DNA from: Chara braunii
Taxonomy: Eukaryota > Streptophyta > Charophyceae > Charales > Characeae
Assembly (NCBI GenBank): GCA_003427395.1
Contig: BFEA01000881.1
Span: 32,971 to 63,068, forward strand
Direction: 5' to 3'
DNA: 30,098 nucleotides
Made by a program: the position numbers and the translations under genes. Each line of letters starts with the position of its first letter. Position 1 is the stretch's first letter. This document shows positions 8,890 to 18,475 of the stretch, in pieces. Below the pieces are notes generated by a model. The model saw only the letters and a list, made by a program, of their open reading frames with translations. It was not told the DNA's origin and did no database searches.

Positions 8890-9985
8890 TTATTCTTCTA
8901 ATAGTCTACTCAAGGCTGCCGAAATTCTCGCTATTGAGCCCTCCAGAACCTCCTGAAATGCTTCAAAGCCTCGTCCTTCCCTTCAACTCTAATAACCAAG
9001 GCGGTAGTCAGAGTTGCTTGCGAATAGCGAGAGTTAGCTTCTAGAGTCCTCAGGGAGGCTCCGTCGACCACCACCTTAGAAAACTCTCCCAACTTCTCCG
9101 CGTCTTCTCTTAACTTCGTTTTGGACGCAACTATGGTCTCCCTCCACAGGTTTGATACTTTCCCTTTTTGCTTGTTGTCTCCTCTTTTTTGGACCTCCCT
9201 TCCTTAACTCCTTCCTTCCTTCTCTTTGACCTAATTTTTGTCTGTTTGTCTTCTTCCTCCCTAATCTTGTCATCCTCGTCTTCGTCTCCCTTCACCGTGA
9301 TTGGCGGTTCTTCCCCAGCTGGCTGGGAAGCCTGTGCTTGCTCCTTTGGAGGGTTACCTCCTGCGGGTCTCCTTGTAGCGAACGGAATCGAACCCCTCAC
9401 ATTCATCTGACCCTGGCTATTCTTCGCGGCCATATTGGCCCTTAACATCCGTGGGTTGGGCTCATTTGGTCCATTTCCCGTTCCTTCGCGTCCCATGGTA
9501 AATACCCTTGGGTACCCAACTCCTTCTCTTCCAGCTTCTTCACATATCCCTTGAAGCCTTAGACGTAGCCTTTGCATTTTGTCCACCAAGTCCTCCATTC
9601 TATCAAACGTGTTCCTGACGTTGATGCTAACCTCTTCCTCCTCCACCTCTTCTTCAACAAAGGGAAATTCTTCCTTGTTTTCTTCGATCCCCATTTTGCT
9701 CATCTTTTCTTCTAGTTCAGTTATGTCCTCCACACGTACAACAGGGTTCTCCTTTTCTTGCCAAATTCGGAACATTGTCGGTGCGTTGGGGCCAAGTTCG
9801 ACCACTTGGAGGGCCTCTTCTCTTGTGCCGCCTGGAATATTCGGATCGATCATCTTACCTCTTTTGTCGTATACATCGCCATCTAAATTCGAGGTTATGA
9901 GTCCGTCTCGCTCGTCTAATTTTCTGACGTGACATCTTTTTACCGTGTGACCTTGGATCCCACAGTGGGTACAAATGCACTCACT
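8890..9985 (-). pseudogene. ORF1 C-terminal half: first zinc knuckle and charged domain
   Basis: In the same frame as the upstream gag but after TAA 9986-9988, it starts SECICTHCGIQGHTVKRC, a C-x2-C-x4-H-x4-C knuckle, followed by RKLDERDGLI, DPNIPGGTREEALQVVELGP and MFRIWQEK. The acidic/coiled segment that follows is open to 9131. A phase change near 9165 continues VSNLWRETIVASKTKLREDA to about 8930. A second phase change gives EVLEGSIARISAALSRLLEE and TAA at 8892-8890. The terminal region is helical and coiled-coil-like. Two frameshifts and one stop make it non-functional. The DPNIPxGxREEAL segment is shared with element B at 25692-26060. Confidence 0.8.
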
Positions 9986-11362
9986 TTAGTCTATCCATCT
10001 TCTGCCATACCCCTGTCCGTTCCACTGTCCACTTCCTCTATCATACCCTCTGTCGTAGCTTTGGTCATACCCTCGACCATACCCTTGCTGGTACTCTTGC
10101 CCCACTGGATTAGCACCCCCTTGGGGCTGCCCCCAATTTCCACCTTGACTTCCATTTCCTCTATTCCCTTTTCCTCGTTCCTCTGGTCCTTGATTCCTTC
10201 CTGTGTTCCTACCTCGTCCTCGTCCTTGTCCTTGCCCCTGGGACCTATTCTGGTTTTGGCCGCCCTGGCGACTCGACCCTGGTTGGTTCTTGTTGGTTTG
10301 CTGGTTTTGCCCTGCGCCTTGTTTTCCTCCCAAATTCTGGTTTTGGGGCATCATCGGATATGGACCCTGCGTCGGCCATGGTCCCATCGGGAAATACCCA
10401 GGCCATGCTCCCATTGGCGGTCTCATGGGCCATTGCCCAAATTGTGCCGCGCTTGATGATGGTTCTTGTCTGTATTGGACTATCGCCTGCTGAGTAACAT
10501 GTCCCTTACCTGAGCCTTGTCCTCCAATGACTATATTCCTTGCTTTCCTTTGACACTTCGTTAACTTGACCACTTCCTCCGGATCCCCTTCTTCAACCTC
10601 GCCTTCTCCATCTTCTTCCTCCTTCTTTCTCTTTTTTGACGGCTGCGTCACTGTTAACACCTTTGTCGGTGACACCCTCTCCCTAAGTTCCTTTATCTCG
10701 TTCGCCATGTTGCTCAACACCCCTCCTAGCACGTTGTCTGTTCCTATTGCCTTTCTCTTCCTTCGTTCGACTTTGACCTGGTGATGAAACACCTGATCTA
10801 AGTCCCCGACCGTGATATTCCTCTTCATGGTTTCCCAAGTTGTTTTCCTTCCCACTGCTCTCCCTCGAGTCAACTCCATGGCCTCATACCCATAGAATTT
10901 TCCCAGGAATATGACACATTGGATTTCTTCGGACAATCCTGTGACTCTTTCGGCTGTCTTTTCAAAGGCGTTGGTAAACGCGCCGATCGTGGTGAAGTCG
11001 TCTGTATTCATGTTATAGAGATGTTCGATCGTGAGCAAGCCGTCCCCTAACTTAAACTTCCTCTGCATGCCTTTCTTAAACTCCGCCCAATCATTGTTGA
11101 CCTTCCTTACAACTTTTTCTACATCCGACTTGCATTCCCACCATACATACTCGTACAACTTAGCAAACTTCTCAGCTGAAGTCAACTGGTTGAAGATCTG
11201 CTCGAGTAACTCCAACCAATGAGATACTCTTTGTCCTTTGAACGAGAAGATATCTATTCTCGGCAAGTTGGACCTTTTTATTGTTCTCCTCTCTAGTAAC
11301 TTAACGATTTTCGTCGCGGTGATTGGTGGCGGCCCCCCTCCATTGACCTCGTCGTCGCTCAT
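9986..11362 (-). CDS. Gag capsid ORF (ORF1 N-terminal part), element A
   Basis: An intact 458-codon frame from ATG 11362 (MSDDEVNGGG…) to TAA 9986-9988. Residues about 30-180 carry a retrotransposon Gag capsid-like pattern (IDIFSFKGQRVSHWLELLEQ, then NNDWAEFKKGMQRKFKLGDG, IGAFTNAFEKTAERVTGLSE, CVIFLGKF). Residues about 215-275 are coiled coil plus a KKRKKEEED acidic-basic patch, then VVKLTKCQRKARN. Residues about 295-458 are G/Q/N/R/P-rich low complexity with repeated GYGRGYDQSYDRGYDRG motifs, likely RNA-binding. The TAA separates this from the zinc knuckle in the same frame and replaces what is a lysine in element B, so the protein is truncated rather than naturally ended. It would assemble virus-like particles. 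Confidence 0.88.
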   Translation of the reverse strand: MSDDEVNGGGPPPITATKIVKLLERRTIKRSNLPRIDIFSFKGQRVSHWLELLEQIFNQLTSAEKFAKLYEYVWWECKSDVEKVVRKVNNDWAEFKKGMQRKFKLGDGLLTIEHLYNMNTDDFTTIGAFTNAFEKTAERVTGLSEEIQCVIFLGKFYGYEAMELTRGRAVGRKTTWETMKRNITVGDLDQVFHHQVKVERRKRKAIGTDNVLGGVLSNMANEIKELRERVSPTKVLTVTQPSKKRKKEEEDGEGEVEEGDPEEVVKLTKCQRKARNIVIGGQGSGKGHVTQQAIVQYRQEPSSSAAQFGQWPMRPPMGAWPGYFPMGPWPTQGPYPMMPQNQNLGGKQGAGQNQQTNKNQPGSSRQGGQNQNRSQGQGQGRGRGRNTGRNQGPEERGKGNRGNGSQGGNWGQPQGGANPVGQEYQQGYGRGYDQSYDRGYDRGSGQWNGQGYGRRWID

Positions 11363-11692
11363 CTTTTTCCCTTTTCTTCCCTTTTCTTGCTAGACTGTAG
11401 ACCCTGTCAAGACACACAAAACGACCATTGACTCATCTTTCGTCACTAACTTGATGTTTTCTTTACTTTTCTCTCAATGCCCTTATCCTAAATGACTTCT
11501 TTATGACGTAAATTTTCCCTTTTCAATTGTTTATTTCATCCAGAAGCACTCAGTCCCTGTGCCAACAGCTTCTAACCATACCGAACAATGAGGAAATATC
11601 ATCTAGAAATTCCTCAATACACACTTCTTTGTAGAGCTTCCGCCAATAGGTCGAGCGATCTTCGAAACGATAGATGCGTAGATACGCATTTA
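11363..11692. other. Spacer between gag and first accessory ORF
   Basis: About 330 bp without an open frame of note on either strand. Base composition is moderately AT-rich. I see no repeat or site that I can name. It may be leader or intron sequence of the element. Confidence 0.5.
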
Positions 11693-12244
11693 CTACAGAT
11701 ACGTGTTTACTATACATAGAATATTATAGAAGTCCCCTTTTGCCAGTTTCGACCCCAATTCTAGGTACAGACAGTAAATGACATCTGACGCCTCAAACTC
11801 GAAACCCATCTCAGGAACTGATTGAGCTGCGAGTACCATCCTTTCTACATTTTTCATTTCCCAAAACGCCTCATTAATTACGAACTTGGGAAACGTGGTC
11901 TTAATATTCATTGTTTGATAAGTAAATTCAGTGGCCCATTTTGCTTCGATCGATCGTATGACCTCCCCTTCTTCTCCCAAGTACATGTTCTGTGAAAACG
12001 CCTCAAGGGTCAAGCCTGTTGTCAAAACGTACTTGGAAATGGGGCGACTTTCTCCTATCACGAGGTCAATTACGTGTGCCCTCCAGAGAAGTGTCGATAG
12101 GTAGAGTGTCACTTTTACTACCGCATGTCTTTCTCTCGTGGTCCATCCAGTTTCTACCCATAGGAAAGCTTTCGGCCCTATCGGTATTCCACACCACGAG
12201 TCAATCTCTTCTTCTTCAACCAACTTCCTCCTGGGTAACGTCAT
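11693..12244 (-). CDS. Accessory ORF copy 2 of element A, unknown family
   Basis: A 183-codon ORF from ATG 12244 (MTLPRRKLVEEEEIDSWCGI…) to a stop at 11693. The core has a globular, beta-rich look: AFLWVETGWTTRERHAVVKV and TLYLS near residues 27-50, KFVINEAFWEMKNVERMVLA near 117-136, and YCLYLELG near 154-161. The same landmarks appear in order in the neighbouring ORF at 12485-13015, so the two are paralogues from a tandem duplication. I do not recognise the family. The position, between 5' LTR and gag in sense orientation, recalls the extra ORF of Ogre/Tat-type plant elements, but no sequence link is claimed. The frame is intact, unlike most of this element. Confidence 0.7.
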   Translation of the reverse strand: MTLPRRKLVEEEEIDSWCGIPIGPKAFLWVETGWTTRERHAVVKVTLYLSTLLWRAHVIDLVIGESRPISKYVLTTGLTLEAFSQNMYLGEEGEVIRSIEAKWATEFTYQTMNIKTTFPKFVINEAFWEMKNVERMVLAAQSVPEMGFEFEASDVIYCLYLELGSKLAKGDFYNILCIVNTYL

Positions 12245-12484
12245 TTAAACCCCTCCGTCCTTCTGCTTGGGTAAGTTGATCAGGAAGTACCAATCAGCGA
12301 ACCATATCACAGGAGTCATCTGGTACCCTGTTTTACACAATATGCAATGAAAGAACCTTTATCTTTTTAGTAAACTGTCTAATCCCCCTCGACATACTTT
12401 GTTTCTCATATCCTACCAATTTTTTATTCTCAATTTTCTTGAGTATCCTTTTTCCTTACTGCATTTGAACGAGGAGCCCCTGCT

Positions 12485-13015
12485 TCAGTTCATCCCAGTA
12501 GCTATGCCTATTTGCCCAATCGTATTGGCGAGCATATGAGTCGACTCGCAGTAATATGTTAGCGACTCTCTTCCTTCAATCAGATGTCCTATCTCCAGGT
12601 ATAAGTAGTATACCAACAGAGGAGTAGACTTGTGATATTCTCCTTCCTGTATTGCCATTGGGGCTTCTGCCGCCTTTTCTACTCGTGCCCTCCCTCCGAA
12701 GGCTTCATTCACGATAACTATGGGAATGGTCCCTCTTAGGTATGTGGCTGGCGGAAGGAACTCACAAGCCCTCCTTACCCTCACAGTTCCTATAACTCTT
12801 TCAAACCCATTTAGACTTGCGTCCCGGCTTCGAGTATCGAGCGCGGACTCTGCAAGCCATAATAGCCTAGAAAGAGATCGATCTATTCCTAAGACTAAGT
12901 TTATTATGATAGTCTGCAAGTATTCTGATGAGAGATATAGGGTAACCCTTTCTACCGCACAATTTTCGCCTCTAATCCATCCAGACTCAATCCAGATGAA
13001 GGCATGTTCCCCCAT
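12485..13015 (-). CDS. Accessory ORF copy 1 of element A, unknown family
   Basis: A 176-codon ORF from ATG 13015 to a stop at 12485; an in-frame TAG lies four codons upstream of the ATG. It contains MGEHAFIWIESGWIRGENCA, VERVTLYLS, IVIVNEAFGGRARVEK and PLLVYYLYLEIG, matching in order the motifs AFLWVETGW, VKVTLYLS, KFVINEAF and YCLYLELG of the ORF at 11693-12244. Identity by eye is about a quarter to a third, so the duplication is old and both copies have kept their frames. No signal peptide, membrane segment or zinc motif is evident. It is probably an element-encoded accessory protein; function unknown. Confidence 0.7.
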   Translation of the reverse strand: MGEHAFIWIESGWIRGENCAVERVTLYLSSEYLQTIIINLVLGIDRSLSRLLWLAESALDTRSRDASLNGFERVIGTVRVRRACEFLPPATYLRGTIPIVIVNEAFGGRARVEKAAEAPMAIQEGEYHKSTPLLVYYLYLEIGHLIEGRESLTYYCESTHMLANTIGQIGIATGMN

Positions 13016-13281
13016 AGACTTCCCCTAACAATACCCTGTTTCCTCATTCTCCTCGTGACGAGTTGTCGTGACGAGTTGGTAGATTCATTATTAGGCCATT
13101 CCTCATTTGAATGGGTTCTCTGATCGTGACTTGATACCGGGCAGAAGCCATCCTGCTCTCGTTAGTATACTTCACCTACAACACAATCCAGCCCACCTTT
13201 CCTTCATTTAGTTGATAACTTTCAAGCTCAGGATCAACTAGTCCCCTTTTATTTTGTCACCTTATCCAACCCTCTCGGTCC

Positions 13282-13590
13282 TCATATAATCTTTTTAGAC
13301 AATAGGTAGGATACTAACCCACAGATCTCTATTTGACATAACAAAAACATCACGATTGAGATACATAACCTCCTATTAGGAGATGCTGACTGAGAGACAA
13401 CAGGAGGGTCAAGAACGTGTGGTATCGTGTGGGGTCCTTGTTGGTGAGGTTGGGGAAGGACGGTCAACTGTCGTTCTTGAGCCGAAGAGGTAGACGCCGG
13501 GTAAGGGCCAAGATGCGGGCGGCTAGGCTGCTCGAAGCGTGGGGGAGACGCTCTGTAACGCCTCGCATACCTATATGAATAATAAGTCAT
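13282..13590 (-). pseudogene. Proline-rich leader ORF of element A
   Basis: A 102-codon frame from ATG 13590 (MTYYSYRYARRYRASPPRFE…). It shares with element B (26964-27344) the ordered motifs YY…RxY…SPP, QLTVLP, IPHV-DPxVxSQSAS. After SQSAS the two diverge completely, near a GTTATG site here and a GTATGC site in B. The homologous frame in B extends about 40 codons further upstream. In A that part is recognisable but broken by a one-base shift at GGAAAATGACT and by stops, so the ATG at 13590 is probably not the ancestral start. Function unknown; it could be the first exon of an element protein. Confidence 0.6.
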
Positions 13591-14033
13591 TTTCCAGGGC
13601 TAGGGGTACGCTCACCCGAGTCCTCTTGGTGCCTTCTTGCCCTCAATCCTTCCTCCTTCTCTTCTAGTCATCTTCCTCCTTCCAGTCCACTCATTCTCTC
13701 GTCAAATCTATAGGCCTCTAAGACGCCTTCCCCTGTCTGTCGCCCCTTACTTTACCAGCACCGGTCCCACGGCCTTTAGGTACCATATTGTCGGCTTTAA
13801 GCGCCGACAGCGCGATTGTATCTATGTATTATTTAATCTATGTCTTACACACTGACTTGTTTGGAGCCACTTCTCGTCACCGGCTACCCTTATTCTTTGC
13901 TTAGTTTGTATCCCCAAGTTTATCGTATTTGGTTTAGAATCTTAGTCAATTCTAACCTAAAAATTGTTGTTATTCCAGGATCATCGACTTGCCTTACCCG
14001 AGTTTGTTCACTAAGGACCTCGGCTAGAAGCGA
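13591..14033 (-). other. Leader of element A between LTR and leader ORF; PBS deleted
   Basis: The region aligns with the leader of element B (27225-27420 and 27816-28043) at roughly two thirds identity, including the GGACCTCGGCTAG-AAGCGA block next to the LTR. In B that block is followed by the tRNA-Asp primer site. Here AAGCGA is joined directly to the LTR terminus TGTCG, so about 22 bp including the whole primer-binding site are missing. A small inverted repeat (TGTCGGC / GCCGACA, 13789-13809) lies inside. Confidence 0.7.
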
Positions 14034-16340
14034 TGTCGCGCGCGGCGGTCCGACACCCAGACGCAAAGTAATATTTTTGGTGTTGGACCTCACGGTCATG
14101 TCACGCAGGAGTTTTCTTTGTTACTTTACGCAATACCACCTCCGACCGTGCGCGCGTGCTATACCTCTAGCGACTCCCTACGACAGGTTAGGGATCCCGC
14201 GAGGTACAACATACCTCCACCTGCGGGAGCTGTCACCATCCCTTAGGTGGGCGTATCCCTGCTGAGCTACTGACCCACATACGAAGGCTTTTACATGCAA
14301 TCGCAGAGGTAGGCCAGCCAAGGGCGTTTTCTCGATCGCCGTAGCATAGGCATACGCGCGGTAGAACGCCTTAAGACTGACCGGTATATCGGGACCGGAG
14401 TGCTAACTCCCCGGACCGACTATCTAATCAGATCGACTTCTCCACGCTAAGCTAACTATGACAATGACTCTATGTTTCTTATGTTGACCTTATAAAAATG
14501 CCAGAGTCAAACCCTTAGTAATCTCCCATTCTCTTAAAAGAAGTCCCAGACAAATGACTTCCTAGGTACCGACTAGCCTACGATCTCACTCACATATATA
14601 TATATATATAAGTATATATGTAATATCAGGGGAGTTGTATGAGCGATGGACCTCACTTTCACGATTGTCGTGTTCCTTTGCCCGAATGTCTCAGACGATC
14701 GCAAATTCAGAAGACAGCACAAACGTCCAACCCCTGTGTAGATGCAAGACATCACATACACGCATACAGATGCAGACACAAAATGCGCTACAAGCGTCAA
14801 CCTTTAACCCATTCATAGCAAATCACTCACACCCCAAAACCTTGAAAACAACATTCCTTCCTAACCCTGACTCCTTTTACCCCAGCCCCACACATTTTCC
14901 AAGATCTCTGAGTGTGATTTGGACAATTTAGGCATAGATACAGGGGGAAGATTTATTTGTTCCTTTCTTAGATCTTGCCTTAGGTGTGGGTATCAAGCCA
15001 TGGTGGAAGTTGAGTCCGTGTTCTACCGACCTGTTATCCAGAGATAACAAAATTGTTGTTCTTACGGATTCCCCCGTAAGTTCTCTGAAGTGTCGAAAAT
15101 TGTAGACACAACACAGTCCAAGAGAAACTTAACATCCCTCTCCCTAACTGAGATCTAGAAAGTTCCTTCTAGACTCTGTGTCTTTTGTCTGACTTCTACC
15201 CTTAACTAATTGTTTGGGCTGTTGTCCCTTCCGCTTCAGGTAGTGAATAATAATTCACTCCCCTTTTACTGTCACGACAATTTTCCATATTCTTTTTCAG
15301 TATCTCATTCTTATCCCTTTTTGGGATTATCCTGTCCGAGTTCCCTTCCTTCTCCTAACACACATGGACACATCACCAATCCAACCTGCGGAAAAGAATT
15401 TCATGAAAGGAATCAGACAAATGGATAGTCTCTCTCTGAGGCAAGATTTCACTCATCCTTTCTCAGTAGAATCGGAGGTAGTTAGTTAGGATCGAATAAT
15501 GCTGAGTATGAAGAAAGTTAGTGGTGGTATGACAGATCATTCAGGATATATCCACTTGTTACTGGAGCTTGTTTGACAAAGGCAAATCTTGTGGGTCTTG
15601 GCCCTTGTGTGCCAAAGCACACTTAGCTATAGGCTTATCCTATGGCTAGTCATTGATAAGGCAGGTATCCCTGGAACCTCACTACTCTTATATGAATCTA
15701 GTCACTGATAAGGCAGGATTTCCCTGCTACTCTTATTACTCGCTAGCCCTCAATAAGGCGGGTGTCCAAGGATCCTTGCTATTCTTATCACTGACTAAGT
15801 GCTAGGATGTTTATTAATAACGCAGCTGTCCCTGAAACCTCGCAACTCTTATATTAGACTAGTCACTGATAATACAGGATTCCCCTGCTACTCTTATCAC
15901 TGGCTAGCCTTCAATAAGGCAGGTGTCCAATGATCCTAACTACTCTTACCACTGAATGAATGTTAGGTTTGATCAATGATAAGGCAGGTGTCCTTGAAAC
16001 CTCACAACTCTTATGTCAGACTAGTCGCTGATAGGACAGGATTCCCCTGCTACTCTTATCAGTGGCTAGCCCTCAATAAGGCGGGTGTCCAAGGATCCTT
16101 ACTACACTTACCACTGAAAATAATATTAGGTTTGATCAATGATAAGGCAATTGTCCTTTGAAACCTCACAAATCTTATGTCAGACTAGTCGCTGATAAGA
16201 CAGGATTCCCCTACTACTCTTATCAGTGGCTAGCCCTCAATAAGGCGGGTGTCCAAGGATCCTAATCTTACCACTGACCAAATGTAAAGCTCACCGGAGT
16301 AAAGGCAGGTTGTCCCTGCTATTCTTACCTCCACACAAGC
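14034..16340 (-). repeat. 5' LTR of element A (right boundary unresolved)
   Basis: The sequence from TGTCGCGCGCGGCGG at 14034 is a near copy of 28044-30098. The offset is exactly 14,010 bp at the left terminus and at the three shared subrepeat landmarks; small compensating indels lie between. Identity is roughly 95-97% in the lines I compared. Read on the minus strand it ends …CGACA, the usual CA of an LTR 3' end, directly before the element A leader. The U5 side has a perfect A-box-like TAGCTCAGCAGG (minus strand, near 14255). A (TA)n TATA-like tract lies at about 14595-14620 and a ~162-bp tandem repeat near 15640-16300. The copy at 28044 is cut by the window end, so where this LTR stops on the right (16340 or later) cannot be fixed. 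Confidence 0.8.
15640..16300. repeat. Tandem repeat of 161-164 bp inside the LTR, about 4 copies
   Basis: The landmark CAATAAGGCGGGTGTCCAAG starts at 15751, 15912, 16074 and 16238, giving periods of 161, 162 and 164 bp. Each unit contains GACTAGTCrCTGATAAG, a CAGGATTCCCCTGCTACTCT segment and the landmark. The same register is seen in the second LTR (29761, 29922, 30084). Placement upstream of the TATA-like tract in transcription direction suggests U3 enhancer-type repeats. Confidence 0.88.
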
Positions 16341-17050
16341 CTTATTGATAGTTCAAGTTATCACTTTCGATTACACTTGTACCCTGAATCGTTACTAGTT
16401 TGAGAAATTATGCTGGATCAGATGCATAATGAGAGATGATCAGTGTGATCCATGGCAATAGCAAGCTCAAATCAAGGTACTCACCATCGTTTAGATGGAG
16501 TGTAGAGAAAATGATCGCGAGAGGTTGGTGGCTTGTATCCATACCTCTCAATCAATGCCCACAACAAGATTGTTGTATCAAGAAGTAATCAGTTTCACAC
16601 TCAGCCAACATTTTCTATACCCGCAATCCAAGACTTTAAGAATTATTGATTCTAAGTCTCTTACCCTTTTGATCATCGTTACGATGATAACCTGTATGAG
16701 ACAGCATCTGGGTTAAAAGTAACGTACCTCGTCGTTCCCTGCCTCCAGAGTTCCGCCTGAACTCCGGCAGAGCTCCCGCAATCGCCCTGTTACATGGATC
16801 CAATATGTGATCGTCTGCAATCACTTGCTAGTCCTTAGGTTAAGCTGAGGCCATGATTAAATCAACGAGAATCATGTTGCCGAATAATTGGATCGAAGAG
16901 GTAGGCATCTGAGAGGACCAAACAAAGATAAGTATGGAGGAGGATGGAGGAGGTGGGCACCATGATAGCGTCTCCCTCCTTTCCAATGCCCCATACTCTC
17001 CTTCCCTGTCTCTGTATGATGCCTAATGATAACAATCAGAATAACGACAC
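16341..17050. other. Unassigned sequence right of LTR A
   Basis: No convincing ORF, RNA or repeat boundary. It may be the start of U3 of the LTR (continuing homology cannot be tested because the second copy is off the window) or flanking DNA. A purine-rich minus-strand tract at 16974-16992 could be a polypurine tract, but no TG start follows directly. Confidence 0.4.
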
Positions 17051-17169
17051 AAAATAATAATAATAATAAATAATAGTAATAATAATAATAGTAATAATAA
17101 TGATAATAAAATAGCAATAATAATAATTGAGTAATAATAGCAATAACAACTATAATAATAATAATAATT
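17051..17169. repeat. Imperfect (AAT)n microsatellite
   Basis: A run of AAT units interrupted by GTA, GATA, GCA and TTG variants over about 120 bp. It is the oldest-looking of five AAT tracts and is followed by a segment (GACGATATATAGAAACCAAG…) resembling the heads of the units after the tracts at 18519 and 19714. Confidence 0.9.
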
Positions 17170-17329
17170 GCGAGGCATACGGGCATGACGATATATAGAA
17201 ACCAAGTTGCGAAATCACACAGATGTCCGAGTTGAGATGTACAGGCAGAGCGCAATAGCCCCTAAAATTTGTCAGAATGGGGCACCATAATGAAGCAATA
17301 ATCCTCGTGCCCATGTCCACGTTTCTCTC

Positions 17330-18300
17330 CGTATGTGTCACAGCGTATCTTCGTTACCGTGCATGTGTCGTTGTGTATTTGTATCATTGTGCACCTGAGA
17401 ATCACCGTGTATGTTTCACTGTGTTTCTGTATCCATCACAATGTGATGGTGAAAGGCAAGGTCGTAGTCGCTACAGTACAAAAAGCCGGATCCACAAACT
17501 TCCGAGAGGTCCAAGTGCCTTTTTCAAACGTTGCTCACAATAGACTAGAGGTAGGTGAGCATGCGGTGAGTCCACCCCTGCCAAGTCCGCCGTACCCAGT
17601 CCTAGTTCCTCTTAGTTATGTCAACAAGTGTCATGTGGGACTATGTGCACAAGGGCCTAGTGGAAAAAAGGCAGACCTGTAACGAACAGAAAGTATAAAT
17701 CCAGGGGCAGCGTCCGACCATTCATTGAGTTTTGTCGCGCAAGCCATGCGGAAGCGTTTGCTGTACAAGGTAGTCTACAGATACCCGTGGGTGAAGTGGG
17801 CTGAAGGAGAGAGCTTGGCCATAGCTGTAGTAGGTGGCAACGGTTGTAGCTGGTAGAGTGCAGCGTGTGTGTCTTACTGTGTATGCGACAGTGCACTGTT
17901 GGTCACCGCATATTGGTGCCAGTCACTGTGATTGTGTGACTGTCACAGCGAGTCTGTGTGTCTGTCACATTGTCCGTGTGTCTGTTCACAGCGTCCGTAG
18001 GTTTGTTCACAGCGTGTATTTGAATCTGTGTGACTGCGTGACCGTGTATATCACATTGTGACTGTATCACCGGGTATCTGTGTGAGTCACCATATCCGTC
18101 TCTGCCACAACATCTGTCTGTGTCACAGCATCCGGGTGTGTGCGACTTTGCAAGTGACAGTGCACTGCGTTTTCACTGTGTGTTTTCACCGTGCATCGAG
18201 TGTCACCACGCACTATGTGTCTATGTTCTGTGTCGCAGTGGAGGCGTGCACGTCTGTGTACCCGCAACTGTCCTTGCGTGAGTACGGACATCCGGCGGGA
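17330..18300. repeat. Degenerate GT-rich minisatellite region
   Basis: A long stretch built from short variants of TGTGTCTGTCACAGCGT and TCACCGTGTATxTTTCACTG, about 20-25 bp each, too diverged for a fixed period. Many overlapping frames on both strands are side effects of the repeat. A related shorter block (TTTGTCCGTCTGTT repeats) lies at about 18880-18985. The blocks sit in the middle of two array units that share a 3' end before an AAT tract. Confidence 0.65.
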
Positions 18301-18475
18301 ACCGGTGTATGCGAACAAAGGGTTGTTCGGGCGCTGAGTTGACATAGCCAGTGAAAGTGAACTCTTATCTGTGTTTCCTTACTTTTGAGTTCTGAGCGGG
18401 CTCATTTCGCCTATTTGCTACGCTGCTGTTTGTATGCATGAAAAGTGTGAATGAGAGTAAGTCTGATTGCAAATA

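Noticed and set aside
3781-10784. Many plus-strand frames opposite gag and pol
   Set aside because: They are antisense shadows of the minus-strand coding sequence: S/F/L-rich proteins produced by reading acidic and lysine-rich codons in reverse.
14087-14265. Plus-strand frame conserved in both LTR copies (also 28087-28275)
   Set aside because: Conservation is explained by LTR identity. The start differs between copies and the frame has no coding signature.
15580-16330. Possible CRISPR array
   Set aside because: Repeats are about 162 bp with similar sequence throughout, without short repeats separated by unique spacers. They belong to an LTR.
17023-17255. Y/I/L-rich frames in the AAT tracts (also near 18400, 19200, 19600)
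   Set aside because: They are translations of microsatellites, not membrane proteins.
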